64,000 nt of DNA, from NCBI GenBank assembly GCA_016748015.1, contig JAAOMT010000502.1, positions 66,519 through 130,518 on the forward strand, given 5' to 3'. Below are positions 12,569 to 23,300 of the stretch, in pieces. Each line of letters starts with the position of its first letter. The first letter of the stretch is position 1. The stretch comes from Geosiphon pyriformis. Its lineage: Eukaryota > Glomeromycota > Glomeromycetes > Archaeosporales > Geosiphonaceae. The position numbers and the translations under genes were made by a program. The notes below the pieces were generated by a model. The model did not search any database. It was not told the DNA's origin and worked only from the letters and a program-made list of their open reading frames with translations.

Positions 12569-12739
12569 TTAATAATCGAGTTCAAGTGCTCTTTCTGAAC
12601 TTTTCGTCGTTCCTTCTCCATTATCATAACAAAGTGCAAGATTGTATTGTGCATTTGTATGTCCCGCCTCTGCTGCTTTTGAATAGAGTTTAAATGCTTT
12701 TTCTGAACTTTTTGTCGTTCCTTCTCCATTTTGTAGTAT
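12569..12739 (-). pseudogene. Sel1-like repeat fragment
   Basis: The minus strand, in a frame different from the longest ORF here, encodes about one and a half Sel1-like repeats (NGEGTTKSSEKAFKLYSKAA, then an NAQYNLALCYDNGEGT unit) and ends at TAA 12571-12569. A stop codon (12742-12740) lies directly upstream, so this is only the C-terminal end of a repeat protein. Sel1 repeats are alpha-helical scaffolds and in these fungi often follow kinase domains. No kinase sequence adjoins it, so I read it as a scrap left by duplication or rearrangement. Confidence 0.75.
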
Positions 12740-12742
12740 TTA

Positions 12743-14500
12743 AAAGTAAACAATTATCAATTAATGTCAAAAGAAATATTAAATTTTTGATGATATATTA
12801 ATTTATCTGCTAGTAAAACTTAATTTCAAATTTTATGTAAACTATTATAGTAGTAAATTATAGTTACTTGAAAAATTATGTAAAACTTTTTTTAAACTCA
12901 AAAAAATCACAAGTTCTAAAAAAGTTAATTAATCGTTTTTTTCTTTAAAAGTTTTTTATATTTTGAATTTACTTTATTTCTTATAAAATAATTAAAGTAA
13001 AATTCTATAGCATAATTATTTAGAATAAAGATATTATTATTAATTTTTATCACAGTTTACTTAAATGCTTTAATGGAATTTTAAAAAGATACTTGTAAGC
13101 TTAATTGTAATATTTTTCTTGTTTTTAATTTTTTTTAAATTTGATAAACTTTTTAAAGCTAAAAAATATTACTTAGATTAAATTTTTACAGTGTTTTGCT
13201 TGTTTAAATATTTAGTATACAAAATTAGTATTTATATTGAAATAGAATTTTAATAATTCAACTATTTTTATAAGTTTACAAAAATTTTTTTGATTTTTTT
13301 ATGAAATATTTTATGTTAAACGAATTTTTTTGATTCAAAACATATGTCAAAAATATGTTGCTATTAAACTGAATAATAAAGTTATTAATATTTAAAAAAA
13401 TTAAAACTAAAGTAAAAGAATAAACAATAATATTTTTATATTTAAATTGTTTAATTTTAAAAAAATAAGATAGTAAAATTATTTTTAATATTGTATTAAA
13501 ATTAATCAAAATTTTAAGAAAGTATTTGTTACAAGATTTGAAAATTTATTGGTGTTTTAATTTTAAGAAGAGTTAAAATTCTTGGGTATTAATGCAAAAG
13601 TCTAATTAGTATAATAAATTATTAGAAGTATTATTTAAGTTAAATAAACTATTATATATATTGTTATTTTATAAAATAATAAAAGCCCAAAATAAAAAAT
13701 TAATGTGAACTTAATAATTTATTATAATAAACAAAATTAAAAAAACAAGAAATAATAAAATATGTAAATAAAAATTAATAACAAATAATTATAAAAATCA
13801 CATAATTAATCTATAAATGTGTAGAATATTTTAGAATAAATTATAATTCAACATTTAAATGCTTTACTCGAATTTATGGTCCTTTGATCTGGTACCAATT
13901 CAATCCTAAGAAAAAACCAAGTCAACTTTCGTTTAAATAAAATATTAGTTAATTTGCTTTTGAAAGTTGATTAAAATAAAATAATTTAGGGTTTTCATAT
14001 ATATTATGTAGTATTAAAATCAAGCTGGTAATTACATATACTAATATTTTTGAATTCAAGTATTTTCTTATTAATTATTAAAATAAATTATCGGATTAAA
14101 AAGTATATATTTTTAATCTACAATAATACAATATATTTATCATAGAAAATTTAAAATTAATACTTTTAAATTAATTTAATAACTCGCAAAACAAAGATAG
14201 CTCATGCATATTGAAACAAACCTAAGACATTATTTAACATGAAATTTATTTTAAGTTTAATAAAAAACTAAATCATTTAATTATTTTAACTATTGAACAT
14301 GTGTATGCTTTATGTATATAAATAAAGATTGGACTACACCCAATAAAGCATTCAAAAAGGATTATTTTAACTGAGCGAATTTATTTGTAAATATTTTTCC
14401 AGCACTTTTTTTTTTTAACTAAAGTAAAGTCGTTAAAAGTTTTCAGTTTTTATTTTTCAAAACAAAGTTAATTTTCAAGTTTTTTAACACAAATAAACCA
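12743..14500. other. Extremely AT-rich intergenic stretch
   Basis: No gene, RNA or repeat supportable. The sequence is almost entirely A and T with scattered short frames. Confidence 0.6.
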
Positions 14501-14547
14501 TTAAAGAAAATTTTCGTTGCTTAAATAAAACAATTTCACATAAAATC

Positions 14548-15430
14548 TCAAATTCATTTGTAAACACTGAATTAAAAATCTATTTTTTAATTTAATAATC
14601 AAGATTTTTTGTACCAAACCTTTTTTGACAATTTTAAAACACAATTTTTATAAGTGAGGTTAAAAACTAATTTTGCAACAAATTTGCATCTGATCACAGA
14701 TTAATATAAAACTCGATGGTGATTTAAATTTGTACCAATACTTTTTTCTAAAGAGTGGTTATATGTATATTGAAATATCAGAGCTTCTTATATCTTATAA
14801 ATAGTTCCACAGCAATTTTTTCACATTTTATCGTATGATTACGAGAATTTATTAAATACTCAAAATTTCTCCGATGTTAGAATAATTATTATTGTTGTCA
14901 TTATATACACTTTATACTAACTTATGGAGCATTAAAAATAGTCAGCCTTAGCACCACCATAATATAGTTCATCATTAATCTTATTAGATATTTCTTATAA
15001 ACTAAAAGTTTTATATATCCAACCTCATATATATTACTGTATAAAATTTTATATTAATTTTATTCTTAAAGTAAGCAAAGCAACAGTTATCATAATGAAA
15101 ATACAAGAAACCAGTTAATTGAATGGTGGTTATAAACTATAATCTTAACACTTTCGGGACTAAATGAAAAAGGAAGTTTTATTATTTTTTTCCTTGGAGA
15201 TAACAAAGCTAGATATGCTCAACTTGGCAAATTTTTTACTGGATATGGAAACTATTTTCGCCATGGCAATATTTGATTGCTTAGCAATAATTTTAGAAAT
15301 AGTTCAGAATTTATTTATTGAAAAAAATTTTTATGAGCATCCTATAGTGCCTGCCTTGTTCAGAAGGTCAGAAGGTGAAATTTTCTGTTGAGGAGTTTAA
15401 AGTTTTTCAAGCCATTAAAAAGTTGATTAA
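14548..15430 (+). pseudogene. Decayed BTB-TLDc copy, start codon lost and centre deleted
   Basis: A relic of the gene at 10775. The 5' flank (14548-14760) still matches the flank of the intact gene (compare 10569-10760), so promoter and gene were duplicated together. At 14801 the start codon reads ATA, followed by recognisable BTB codons (VPQQFFHILSYDYENLL, then FSDVRI) up to about 14890. The rest of BTB and all of BACK are missing. TLDc sequence resumes around 15066 and runs with several frameshifts and stops through GSFI, LGDNKARYAQLGKFF and the terminal EEFKVFQAIKK at about 15385-15420. It cannot make a BTB-TLDc protein. Confidence 0.85.
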
Positions 15431-17515
15431 GTTATTCCTATTTTGCCAATCTTCGATAGTTTATTATACTAAAACTAACACAAATTACATTTTAGAATTA
15501 GTAGGTATCAGTTTAAAATACCTTCTTTCCAAGACAGTTTTGAGGGCTTTTAAACAAAATAAACCATGCCTGACATAAAGTTATTTCATTAAAAAGTTAT
15601 TTTTGAGGCTTAGCTTTCTGATGTATTTTATTACATGGGAATTTTGTAAAATGTCCAAATTTGTATAAAATTAGCTTAAAACCATTCAAAATACAACTGC
15701 TATTAAATTATAGTTAATATTTTTAATTAAGAATGAAAAATTAGTTGTGGTAGGGATTTAATCTTCCCTGAAAATAAAAATGAAAAGAAAAATCCTGAAT
15801 TAAATTCTTGACATGTTTATTTTTAATAAAATTAATTAAGGAAATAACTAATTTTTTCAAGGCATTGTCAACATTATATTTCTTGCTCTGTTTCCTAAAA
15901 GTTTCTCATTTTGGAAATAAAAACTTTCTATAGATTAGCTTTTATAAATCAAATTCTTAAAAGTTGGGCTCATTCAAAAATTAAATATTTTAGTGGTGAA
16001 TAGTAATAAATGTATTAATTTTCAATATTTTAATTTTATCTGCCAAATCAACCTCCCTAAAAAATAGAGATGCAATTTTCATTAATGATAATTAGATAAA
16101 TGTACTATACTTTATGAAGAATTCTTGCATTCACTTTTCTCCTCAATTAAGAAAAATTCAAAATAAATCTAATATTCAAATAAGAATCTCAATAATAAAG
16201 CTTTATTTTGGAATGTTTGATGCAGTAAGCATAAATATATTAGCGAAAATATTTTAAATACATATACATGTATTTCGGGTTTTTATAGAAGCTAAAAATT
16301 TGAATAATTAATATTTAATTCAATTCGAATCTTTTTGAAACTTAAAAAATTATTGGCAAGTTAAGATATCTATAATATTCTAGCATAAAATCTAAAATAT
16401 GTTAAATATTAATACTTTTTATCAAATAATTAACATTGTGATGACTATTAGCTTTTTTAATTTTATCCTAATACTCAAAATAGAATAGACGAATAGAGTT
16501 TAAATTTTAACCAAAAAATGATAAAGAAGTGAAAAAAATTATGTATGATAGTTTTGTTATAGCTAAAAAATAATATTAAGAAAAACCGATATTATACAAA
16601 ATAAACTTATAAAATATTTTAAATTGCCTAATTGATTTTACTCTTCTATCAAACAATACTTTCTAGGCTGCTACATTCGAAGAGAACAAGATTACAGTAT
16701 ATGTACTAAAAAGTTTACCATATTTTCCAAATTTAAATTAAATGGATAAATGGAGAGAGAAATTAGAGATATGTTTTTGTTATATTTTCATGATTCATTG
16801 ATTCATTAATTTTATTTTAACTAACACTAGACATTTATAAAAACTATTTCTCATCTTTGAGGTAGTGACTAAATTCAGTTAAGGTTAATAAAATAAACAT
16901 TACTTAGTATAATAAAATATTATGGTCAAATAATAATATTTTTTATCTATCAAACCAAAGAAATTAAATCAATTCTGAGGCAAACTCTTTTGGCAAAGTT
17001 AAAATTTTGTTATTTAGATAATAAACCTATTTCAGTGGATGTTTTAGAAAGCACATTTAATTACGAAATAAAGAATATTTTATTGTAGTTGATAATAATT
17101 ATGTAAAAAATGCACAATTTAATCAAGCCATCAAGAGAATTGCTTTCCAGAAATTTTGTTTCATAGATTAATTATGCATTAATTTATTCATTTATTTTAT
17201 TTAAATGCTTTAGAAAAAAATATTATGTAGGTAGAACGATTGATAATTTTGGTTGTTAGAAAACTTTAAATGTCACCATTAATTAAAATATATGATAATA
17301 GTTTTTGACTTTAAGTTACCTCTTTCTTCTGAAAAACACAAAGATGCGCATCACGATAAACTGCCCCTTTAATTTTCTTTATTTAAATGCTAGCTGAAAA
17401 GAAGGCACAAATATTCTACTACTTAAAAACACAATTCCAAGGAAAATCTGACGAAAACTAATATAGAAAAATTATCCCATTCGTTCCAATTACTATCTTA
17501 TTCTATTCTCAAATT
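15431..17515. other. AT-rich intergenic stretch
   Basis: No gene or RNA supportable across about 2 kb. Only short AT-rich frames and homopolymer runs are seen. Confidence 0.6.
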
Positions 17516-17519
17516 CTTC

Positions 17520-18765
17520 AGCAATAGCCGGATGTCTTCAGTTAGTGGAACTTCTTGCAATTTAGTAGAATATAGGTGGTTATTTGTTGAAATTCCTTTT
17601 ATTTTTGTAATCCTACAACATGATAATAACACAATATCGGATGAGGGACTTGCAGCACCAAATACACGACAGCTCCGAATGATGCTGTTGAAATAGAAAA
17701 ATACAATTTAGATTAGGTGGGATTTTATAAAAACATACATTTAAAAAACTGAATTAAATTATTTAATTGCCCAAGTTTTAAAGTACCTTTTGCATCAGTA
17801 AGATTCATGCAGCTTATTAAGGCGTTTTTATTTATCAGTTGTGATGTTAGTGCAACAAGCTCAATCATAGAACTTAAAAATCAATATAATGTTCTTGAGT
17901 CATTCGTCCACTTACTTAATTTTAGATAATTGATGGCAAAATTCTTTATACACTGCCAAATGTTCGCGATTGGGATTTCCCATTTACTAGCAATATATTA
18001 CGTATATAATAATTTGAATCTTTATCGATTAATAGAATATATTCAGAAAATTGATCTTATACCCCAAATTTTTTTGTTAACAAGAAAATAGTTTCCAGCA
18101 TTTTATCAACGTAAATTTGGAATTTTTCGAACTGGATGAAAAATATTAAAGGTAAATTTATGCAGGTTACTTTTCAAACTTTTTTTTGATTTCCTATAAT
18201 TAAAAAGTTGCCTTTTTTAAAAAGATTTTGATAAATTTGTATTGGCAGCTTTTTAATGAATTCGCTTTAATTGAGCTTTTTTCCTTGGTTTATTTTTATT
18301 CCAAACACCATATCTACATCACTTACAATAGATTTTGCTTTCTTTACTTTATCAAAGATTTCACCGTCAGAAATTCTGTTTGTTAGCCAGCTGACTCTGA
18401 GGAAAAATGATATTGTTTTCGATAAGATGATTATAAATATTTAATGATACTAAAAGATGGCAGCAAATTATTTGGATCTGCTTTTTATAAAATCTTTTAG
18501 AATTAAAGATTCCAACAGTAATTCATTTTAATATATTTTGAAGTTTGAAACCTAAATACTATATTCTATATATTTTTTTATATGTTAGCTAAATTTCGAA
18601 TTATTAAATTCCAAAAAGAAATTCTTCGAATCATTTCATTAAAGCCTACCTTTTGTAATCGTATATTTCATGATTCCAAATTACCATTCCAAAGACTTTA
18701 TTAAATTATTCGAGAAAAGAATAAATTCTGAGTTTTTGAATATTCTCAAATGAGGTTCTAGCCAT
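17520..18765 (-). pseudogene. Relic of an unrecognised multi-exon gene
   Basis: Five short minus-strand segments chain through good splice sites with matching phases: 18765-18650, 18396-18327 (acceptor TTTTCCTCAG, donor GTAAGT), 18131-18063, 17986-17916 (donor GTAAGT) and 17872-17787, then a last segment from 17684. The joined peptide has natural composition, including NHEIYDYKR|VSWLTNR, FEKFQIYVDKMLETIFLL and NREHLAVYKEFCHQL, and looks largely helical. Three breaks argue that it is dead: an in-frame TAA in the first segment (about 18708), a TAA as first codon of the 17986 segment, and a last segment whose long open frame (to about 17520) is not the one reached by splicing. A shorter live gene starting at ATG 17983 is an alternative. 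No family recognised. Confidence 0.45.
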
Positions 18766-18895
18766 TTATAACATAAAATTAATTAGATTTTGCTGCTTTT
18801 CTTAAAAGATAAAAAGGTAAACTCATTTTTATAGTAAATTTTTTTGGTTTTTAAAAAGATATTTTCAATTTATAACTTTTTACAATATTATTCGA

Positions 18896-19400
18896 TTATA
18901 TCGAGTACATTAAAATTTTAACCTTTGAATTCCTTACATTATTCAAGCAAAAAAATTTGTAAAGAGGTGTTTTCAAAATTTCAAATCGAAATTTTGAAAA
19001 CCTTTGACTTCTTAATAAAACCTCAATACCAAAAATACAATTCCTGAATTCACAAAAAAAACTTGATGGCAAAAGATAATTTTCATTCAAAAGAATCTGA
19101 TCTGGAACTCCTATTGAAATTAGTTAGTTCATGATTGTAAACCTGCTTTCGACATTCAGAAGCATGCTACAAGAATTTGAAACGGCAATTGTTGAAGAAA
19201 GGAAACGTAGTCGAAGATTGCTTGAGGTTTAGAGCACGAAACCGAATGTCACTGAAGTAAAGCTCTTGATCAATATTCAAAAACGTATTTGTCCATAAAA
19301 TTGGTGCGACAGAATCTGTTCGCGAAAAGGTAAGAGAGGGGGTCTTTTGTATCCTGAATATATTCAAACATACCTTGCAAGTATTTCAGAGGAAATAAAG
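18896..19400 (-). pseudogene. F-box protein relic, copy A
   Basis: Minus-strand sequence reads FPLKYLQGMFEYIQDTKD followed by LSYLFANRF, a close match to the N-terminal F-box of the large F-box/LRR families of these fungi (usually LPxECLxEIFEYIQD with a VNRxWC motif). An 11-nt deletion relative to copy B (33613-33850) shifts the frame at the FANRF motif, and later text (FRALNLKQSSTTFPFF, then weaker LRR-like pieces to about 18896) is broken by stops. It lies just downstream of lipase copy A, as copy B does with lipase copy B, so it travelled in the same duplicated block. Confidence 0.65.
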
Positions 19401-19626
19401 ACTAGGTTTGAGATCGTAAATTATTGAATCAAACATTTAACGAATCAATGGTTAACAAAACACCCTTTATTTGAAATTTTGCCTCATAAGATAGGATCTC
19501 ATTTTAATTGTAGACACCCAATTACTTATCCTAAGAAATACTAATAAAAAAACAATTTCAAAACAAAATCTTATATTGAAGAATATTGAAAAATTTTTCC
19601 ATTTAAAATAGACTTCATGAAAAAAA

Positions 19627-21082
19627 TTAATACGATTGATTTTTAGGACAAACTCCCATTTTGTAGCCGAAATAGGGTCCCCAATGTGATTCTGAAATAT
19701 AATCAAAATTCGTTGATATATCCTCCCCCCCTTTACCTTGATCAATTTCTTGAAGGTTGCAATACTTCAAATGGTTTTGAACATTAATAATAAGTTAATA
19801 GAACAAATATTTAAAAAATATAATAAAAATCTTCAAACCAGAATTTACCGGATTCTCCGTCAATCTTGGGATCCAATATACAAATTTTGGAATACGAGAG
19901 CATTCATATACCATAATAGCATCTGTATCATTCTCCGGGACCATTGTATTTCGACAATCACAAGGTTCATTATCTGATGAAATCCAGTATTCCGTTGAAT
20001 GATGTATATATGGAAAATATTTCGAAATCGGCTGGAATCTTGGAACATTGTCGTCTCTATTTGTAATTCGAAAAACTTTGATATTTTGATCAACATATTT
20101 TGCCATAGCATAAGTTCCAATACGTGGTTCCCCAAAAGTAAAGACAGTAACTGTTGACCCGTATATAGATCTTAGATGTAATCCAGCAAAAACTGCGTAT
20201 GCTGAAAATAGAAGACAAATGATCAAATGTAAGGACTACTCGGGACATTAATAAAAATAGATTTCTACCTCCACCTTCACCGTGCCCAGTTAGTTTAAAA
20301 ATATAATTCTTAGTTTTTCCTGAGCCCATAAATTTCTCGATGATTTCTAAAAGCTTTTTCTTTCCATTGTCAAATTTCTCATAGGAAATTGTATCGAGTG
20401 TTCCCATAATTTTGCTTCGTTCATTAAAATTTATTGGTTCTCCTTTGAAATATATGATTATTTCCATAGATTTTCTTTTTGGTTGAAAGGCGTAAGCTAA
20501 AAATTATAAGTGAAAAATAACTTGAAAAAGTTGATTTTTCATGATATAAAAATCACATATCTAACCATAAAAGCCCTCAGCGAGTTTTCCAAACTCCCCT
20601 GATAAACAATACGCTTCTTGTGCATAGAAAGCATATTTGGAAAACTCTGATATAAGCTCTTTTTCCCTCGGTTTATTTAAGAGCTTTTTATATTTGTTTT
20701 CTTTTCTCTTGTCCGATGTTGAAGATCGCGCCAGTAATGATCGGGTTCGTTCAAAAATCCACTCATCCTTTTTAGTGGGAAAAGTGCTTTCAAATGTATG
20801 TCTTTTTACAATTGAGGAAGAATTCAGCTTTTCTTTTCTTTGAAAAATCGGACCAATTTGTAAAATTCTGTTTTCAGATTGGCACTTTTGCGAATTTTTT
20901 AAAAGTTCTTTGGAACTATAAATAATGGTATTACTCTCTTTAAGTGTATCTTTCTTATTTTGCTTTATGCCTAAAAGATTTAAATTCTTTTCCATGTAAT
21001 ACAAAGAGAAAAAGGTTACAGCTAAAAAGAAGTAAAAAAAGCTGGACTGAAAAGTTTTATAATTTTTCAAAAATTGTAACAT
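19627..21082 (-). CDS. Class-3 lipase-like protein with Ser-to-Gly nucleophile, copy A, 396 aa
   Basis: Five exons (21082-20566, 20496-20269, 20201-19849, 19764-19737, 19691-19627) join in phase to give 396 residues. A hydrophobic segment at about 13-30 suggests secretion or membrane anchoring. The C-terminal half is a Lipase_3-type alpha/beta hydrolase: IIIYFKGE strand, nucleophile elbow GHGEGG (243-248), FTFGEPRIG (270-277), RDDNVPRF (297-304), HHSTEYWI (315-322) and the Cys-rich tail ending GPYFGYKMG. The elbow normally reads GHSxGG; here the nucleophile serine is glycine, while Asp and His of the triad region appear kept. It may therefore be a non-catalytic lipase-fold protein; catalysis by another residue cannot be excluded. 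It is transcribed away from copy C with about 700 bp between start codons. Introns are 69, 67, 84 and 45 nt. Confidence 0.88.
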
Positions 21083-21382
21083 CCTGATAAGATCTTCTAA
21101 ATTATAGGTCTCCTATAACTCACAAATTTTATTTATATGTGTTGCTTTTAATCAGAGACAAATTGTCTCTCGTTCTCCTTCGGAAAATCTTAATCGTAAG
21201 AAATAAAACTTAGTCATTTCTAGGAGTGCTATTGGAATATTTAATCTTATAAAATCCTCATTTTGATTGGACATTATTCTGATTGGAATCCATTTATAAT
21301 GAAAGGAGGTTACATTATCTTATTCCATATGCGTCAATTGTTTGTTTAAACATTTTAAGATAAAGCTCTGCCATAATTTAGG

Positions 21383-21541
21383 TACGCCAAACTGGATGGT
21401 GTTGGCGTAGATCAACATCAATTTAGCAGACTAAAATATGATTTCCACGAAGAATGCCAGTTGAAAAAAATGATTAAGGAGTTGAACTCACCAGAATTGA
21501 TGGTAATAAAGTCCAATTTTATAAAACCAATATTCATTTAA
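21383..21541 (+). pseudogene. Orphan coding-like exon between divergent lipases, copy 1
   Basis: A 52-codon open stretch after a TTTAG acceptor-like site reads YAKLDGVGVDQHQFSRLKYD, then FHEECQLKKMIKELNSPEL, and ends in TAA. Composition is clearly coding-like and the frame is preserved in the duplicate at 35846-36004, where the rest of the block also lies. No start codon or partner exon is evident. It sits between the two lipase start codons, so it is either a captured exon from another gene or part of a small unrecognised gene. Confidence 0.5.
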
Positions 21542-21797
21542 AACTATATTTCCCGTTTATTAAAAGTTTTTTATTGGTAAATTGCAAGAAGTGAGGAAAA
21601 AAAATTCAATAAAAGCATTTTGAGTTGTGCTATTTATTTATATTTATTTTTTTTTACTTCTGAATCCATGGTAAATTGATAGCAAATCTGTTTTTCCGGT
21701 TCTCTTATAAATAGAAATTCATCATTATAAAACCTTGTCTTCTTTTGAGCTAGCAACCAACTATCTAACCAACCAACCAAGAAAAAAAAATTTCTAA

Positions 21798-23218
21798 ATG
21801 TTTCACATAAGAAGTGCCATTAATTGCTTGATTTCTGGCCTTTATCACTATTCATTCTCAAAACAAAAATGTTTATTAAACAGCTTACTATTAATAGTAC
21901 CAATATCAATTATAATTTCCTCGAGAAATTTCTTCAAGTCAATTTCTAATTCGAATTTTAAAAACAAAATTTTGTATCAGGATTCTTTAAATATTGATAT
22001 GCAAGTTATACGGAACGATACGCCTCTTATTATTAGAAATCCATTTATATCTCATATTATTCAAAAAAAAAAGAAGAATTTAGATAAACGAGAAGGTTTA
22101 TCATCGCATCCCCAAAAGAAGCTGATATTAAAACAAAGAAAATATTATTTGGAGCAAATTTCACGAATGTATATTTTTGCCAACTGCGCTTATTGTTTCA
22201 AAAATAATAGGATTGGTCAGTTTGTGCCAGACGATCAAGTTGTTGGTAAGGATAAATACTTTATTCAAAAACCGAAAATTTTCTAATGGAACTTTATATT
22301 TGTTTTTAGCCGACGTTTTGACCGATAATATAACAGGATATATATTTGTGTACTTTAAAGGAGCCCAAATGACGAAATCTCAATGGGAAACCCGAAAACC
22401 AACATTCGTTCCATTTCATGTTGACGGAATGAAAACAAATAAACTGATCTTGGTTGATAGTGAATGGTTTCAGGATGCCAATCTCATGAAACAGGCAGTA
22501 ACTCAATTATTAAAAAAAGAAATTGAGAAACACAGGAACACCCCTTTGAAAATTTTCTTTGTTGGACATGGAGTTGGGGGTGGTAATAATGAGATGTGAT
22601 CAATTGTTTTTAAACCTCTATGAATCAAATCTCATTTTTTTCTATAAAATAGCGTATGCCGCTATCTCAGCCATTATATGGAAAATAAATTTAAGAATCA
22701 ACCATTCAACAGCAACCCCCGATGATATTTCTGCTTCCGAAAACTTGTATATTTTTACATTTGGTCAACCCCGTATTGGTAACATTCCATTTGCTCGTAT
22801 GGTGAATCGATTACTAAAAGACCATGTTATACGTGTTACACATGAAAATGATCCTGCACCACATTTTTCTCCATCTGAAAGTGGAAAGGTGTTAACTGAA
22901 CATTTTGAAACTGAAGTCTGGCTAAAGTCTATTCCATGTGATTGTGCATCCAGCGAAAGGCCGATTTCAATCGGAGAAACAAATATTTATGAATGTTTAG
23001 GATTCTTGCCTAATTGGAAAAATGCTATTTTTGAAATTGAAAAAGCAAAAAATTTTTATAAAGAAGGCATATATGATGTTGAAGGTGGAGAGTCGGGGGA
23101 GAATTTGGCAAGTAAATTTAATTTATTTTGCCTTAGACAATTTGAATCAGCTTTGATCTTATTAAATATTTTCGACATAGGACTGCAATGCCGGACAATC
23201 AATTGCTGGAGTTCCTGA
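21798..23218 (+). CDS. Class-3 lipase-like protein, copy C, divergent paralogue with frameshifted tail
   Basis: Exons 21798-22245, 22310-22582, 22653-23111 and 23181-23218 give about 405 residues. There is an N-terminal hydrophobic segment (about 27-43). The lipase fold motifs are IFVYFKGA, GHGVGG (235-240, again Gly where the nucleophile Ser is expected), FTFGQPRIGN, ENDPAPHF and EHFETEVWL. Copy A is a distant relative, not a recent duplicate. Splicing at the only good donor (GTAAAT at 23112) enters the last exon in the wrong phase and stops at 23218. The conserved tail (DCNAGQSIAGVP and HKGPYFKFF) lies in another frame, 23181-23300. So either the last intron uses a weak donor (GTTGAAGG near 23080) or the tail has been lost by a one-base shift. 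The catalytic domain itself is intact in frame. Confidence 0.75.
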
Positions 23219-23300
23219 TGATTTTGTCCACAAAGGACCTTATTTTAAATTTTTTTTTGAGGATTGTTCTGGATGGGGAATCAAAAATGCAAATTCTTGA

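Noticed and set aside
12565-12753. 62-codon minus frame MFTFKYYKMEKERQ
   Set aside because: Out-of-frame reading of the Sel1 repeat fragment.
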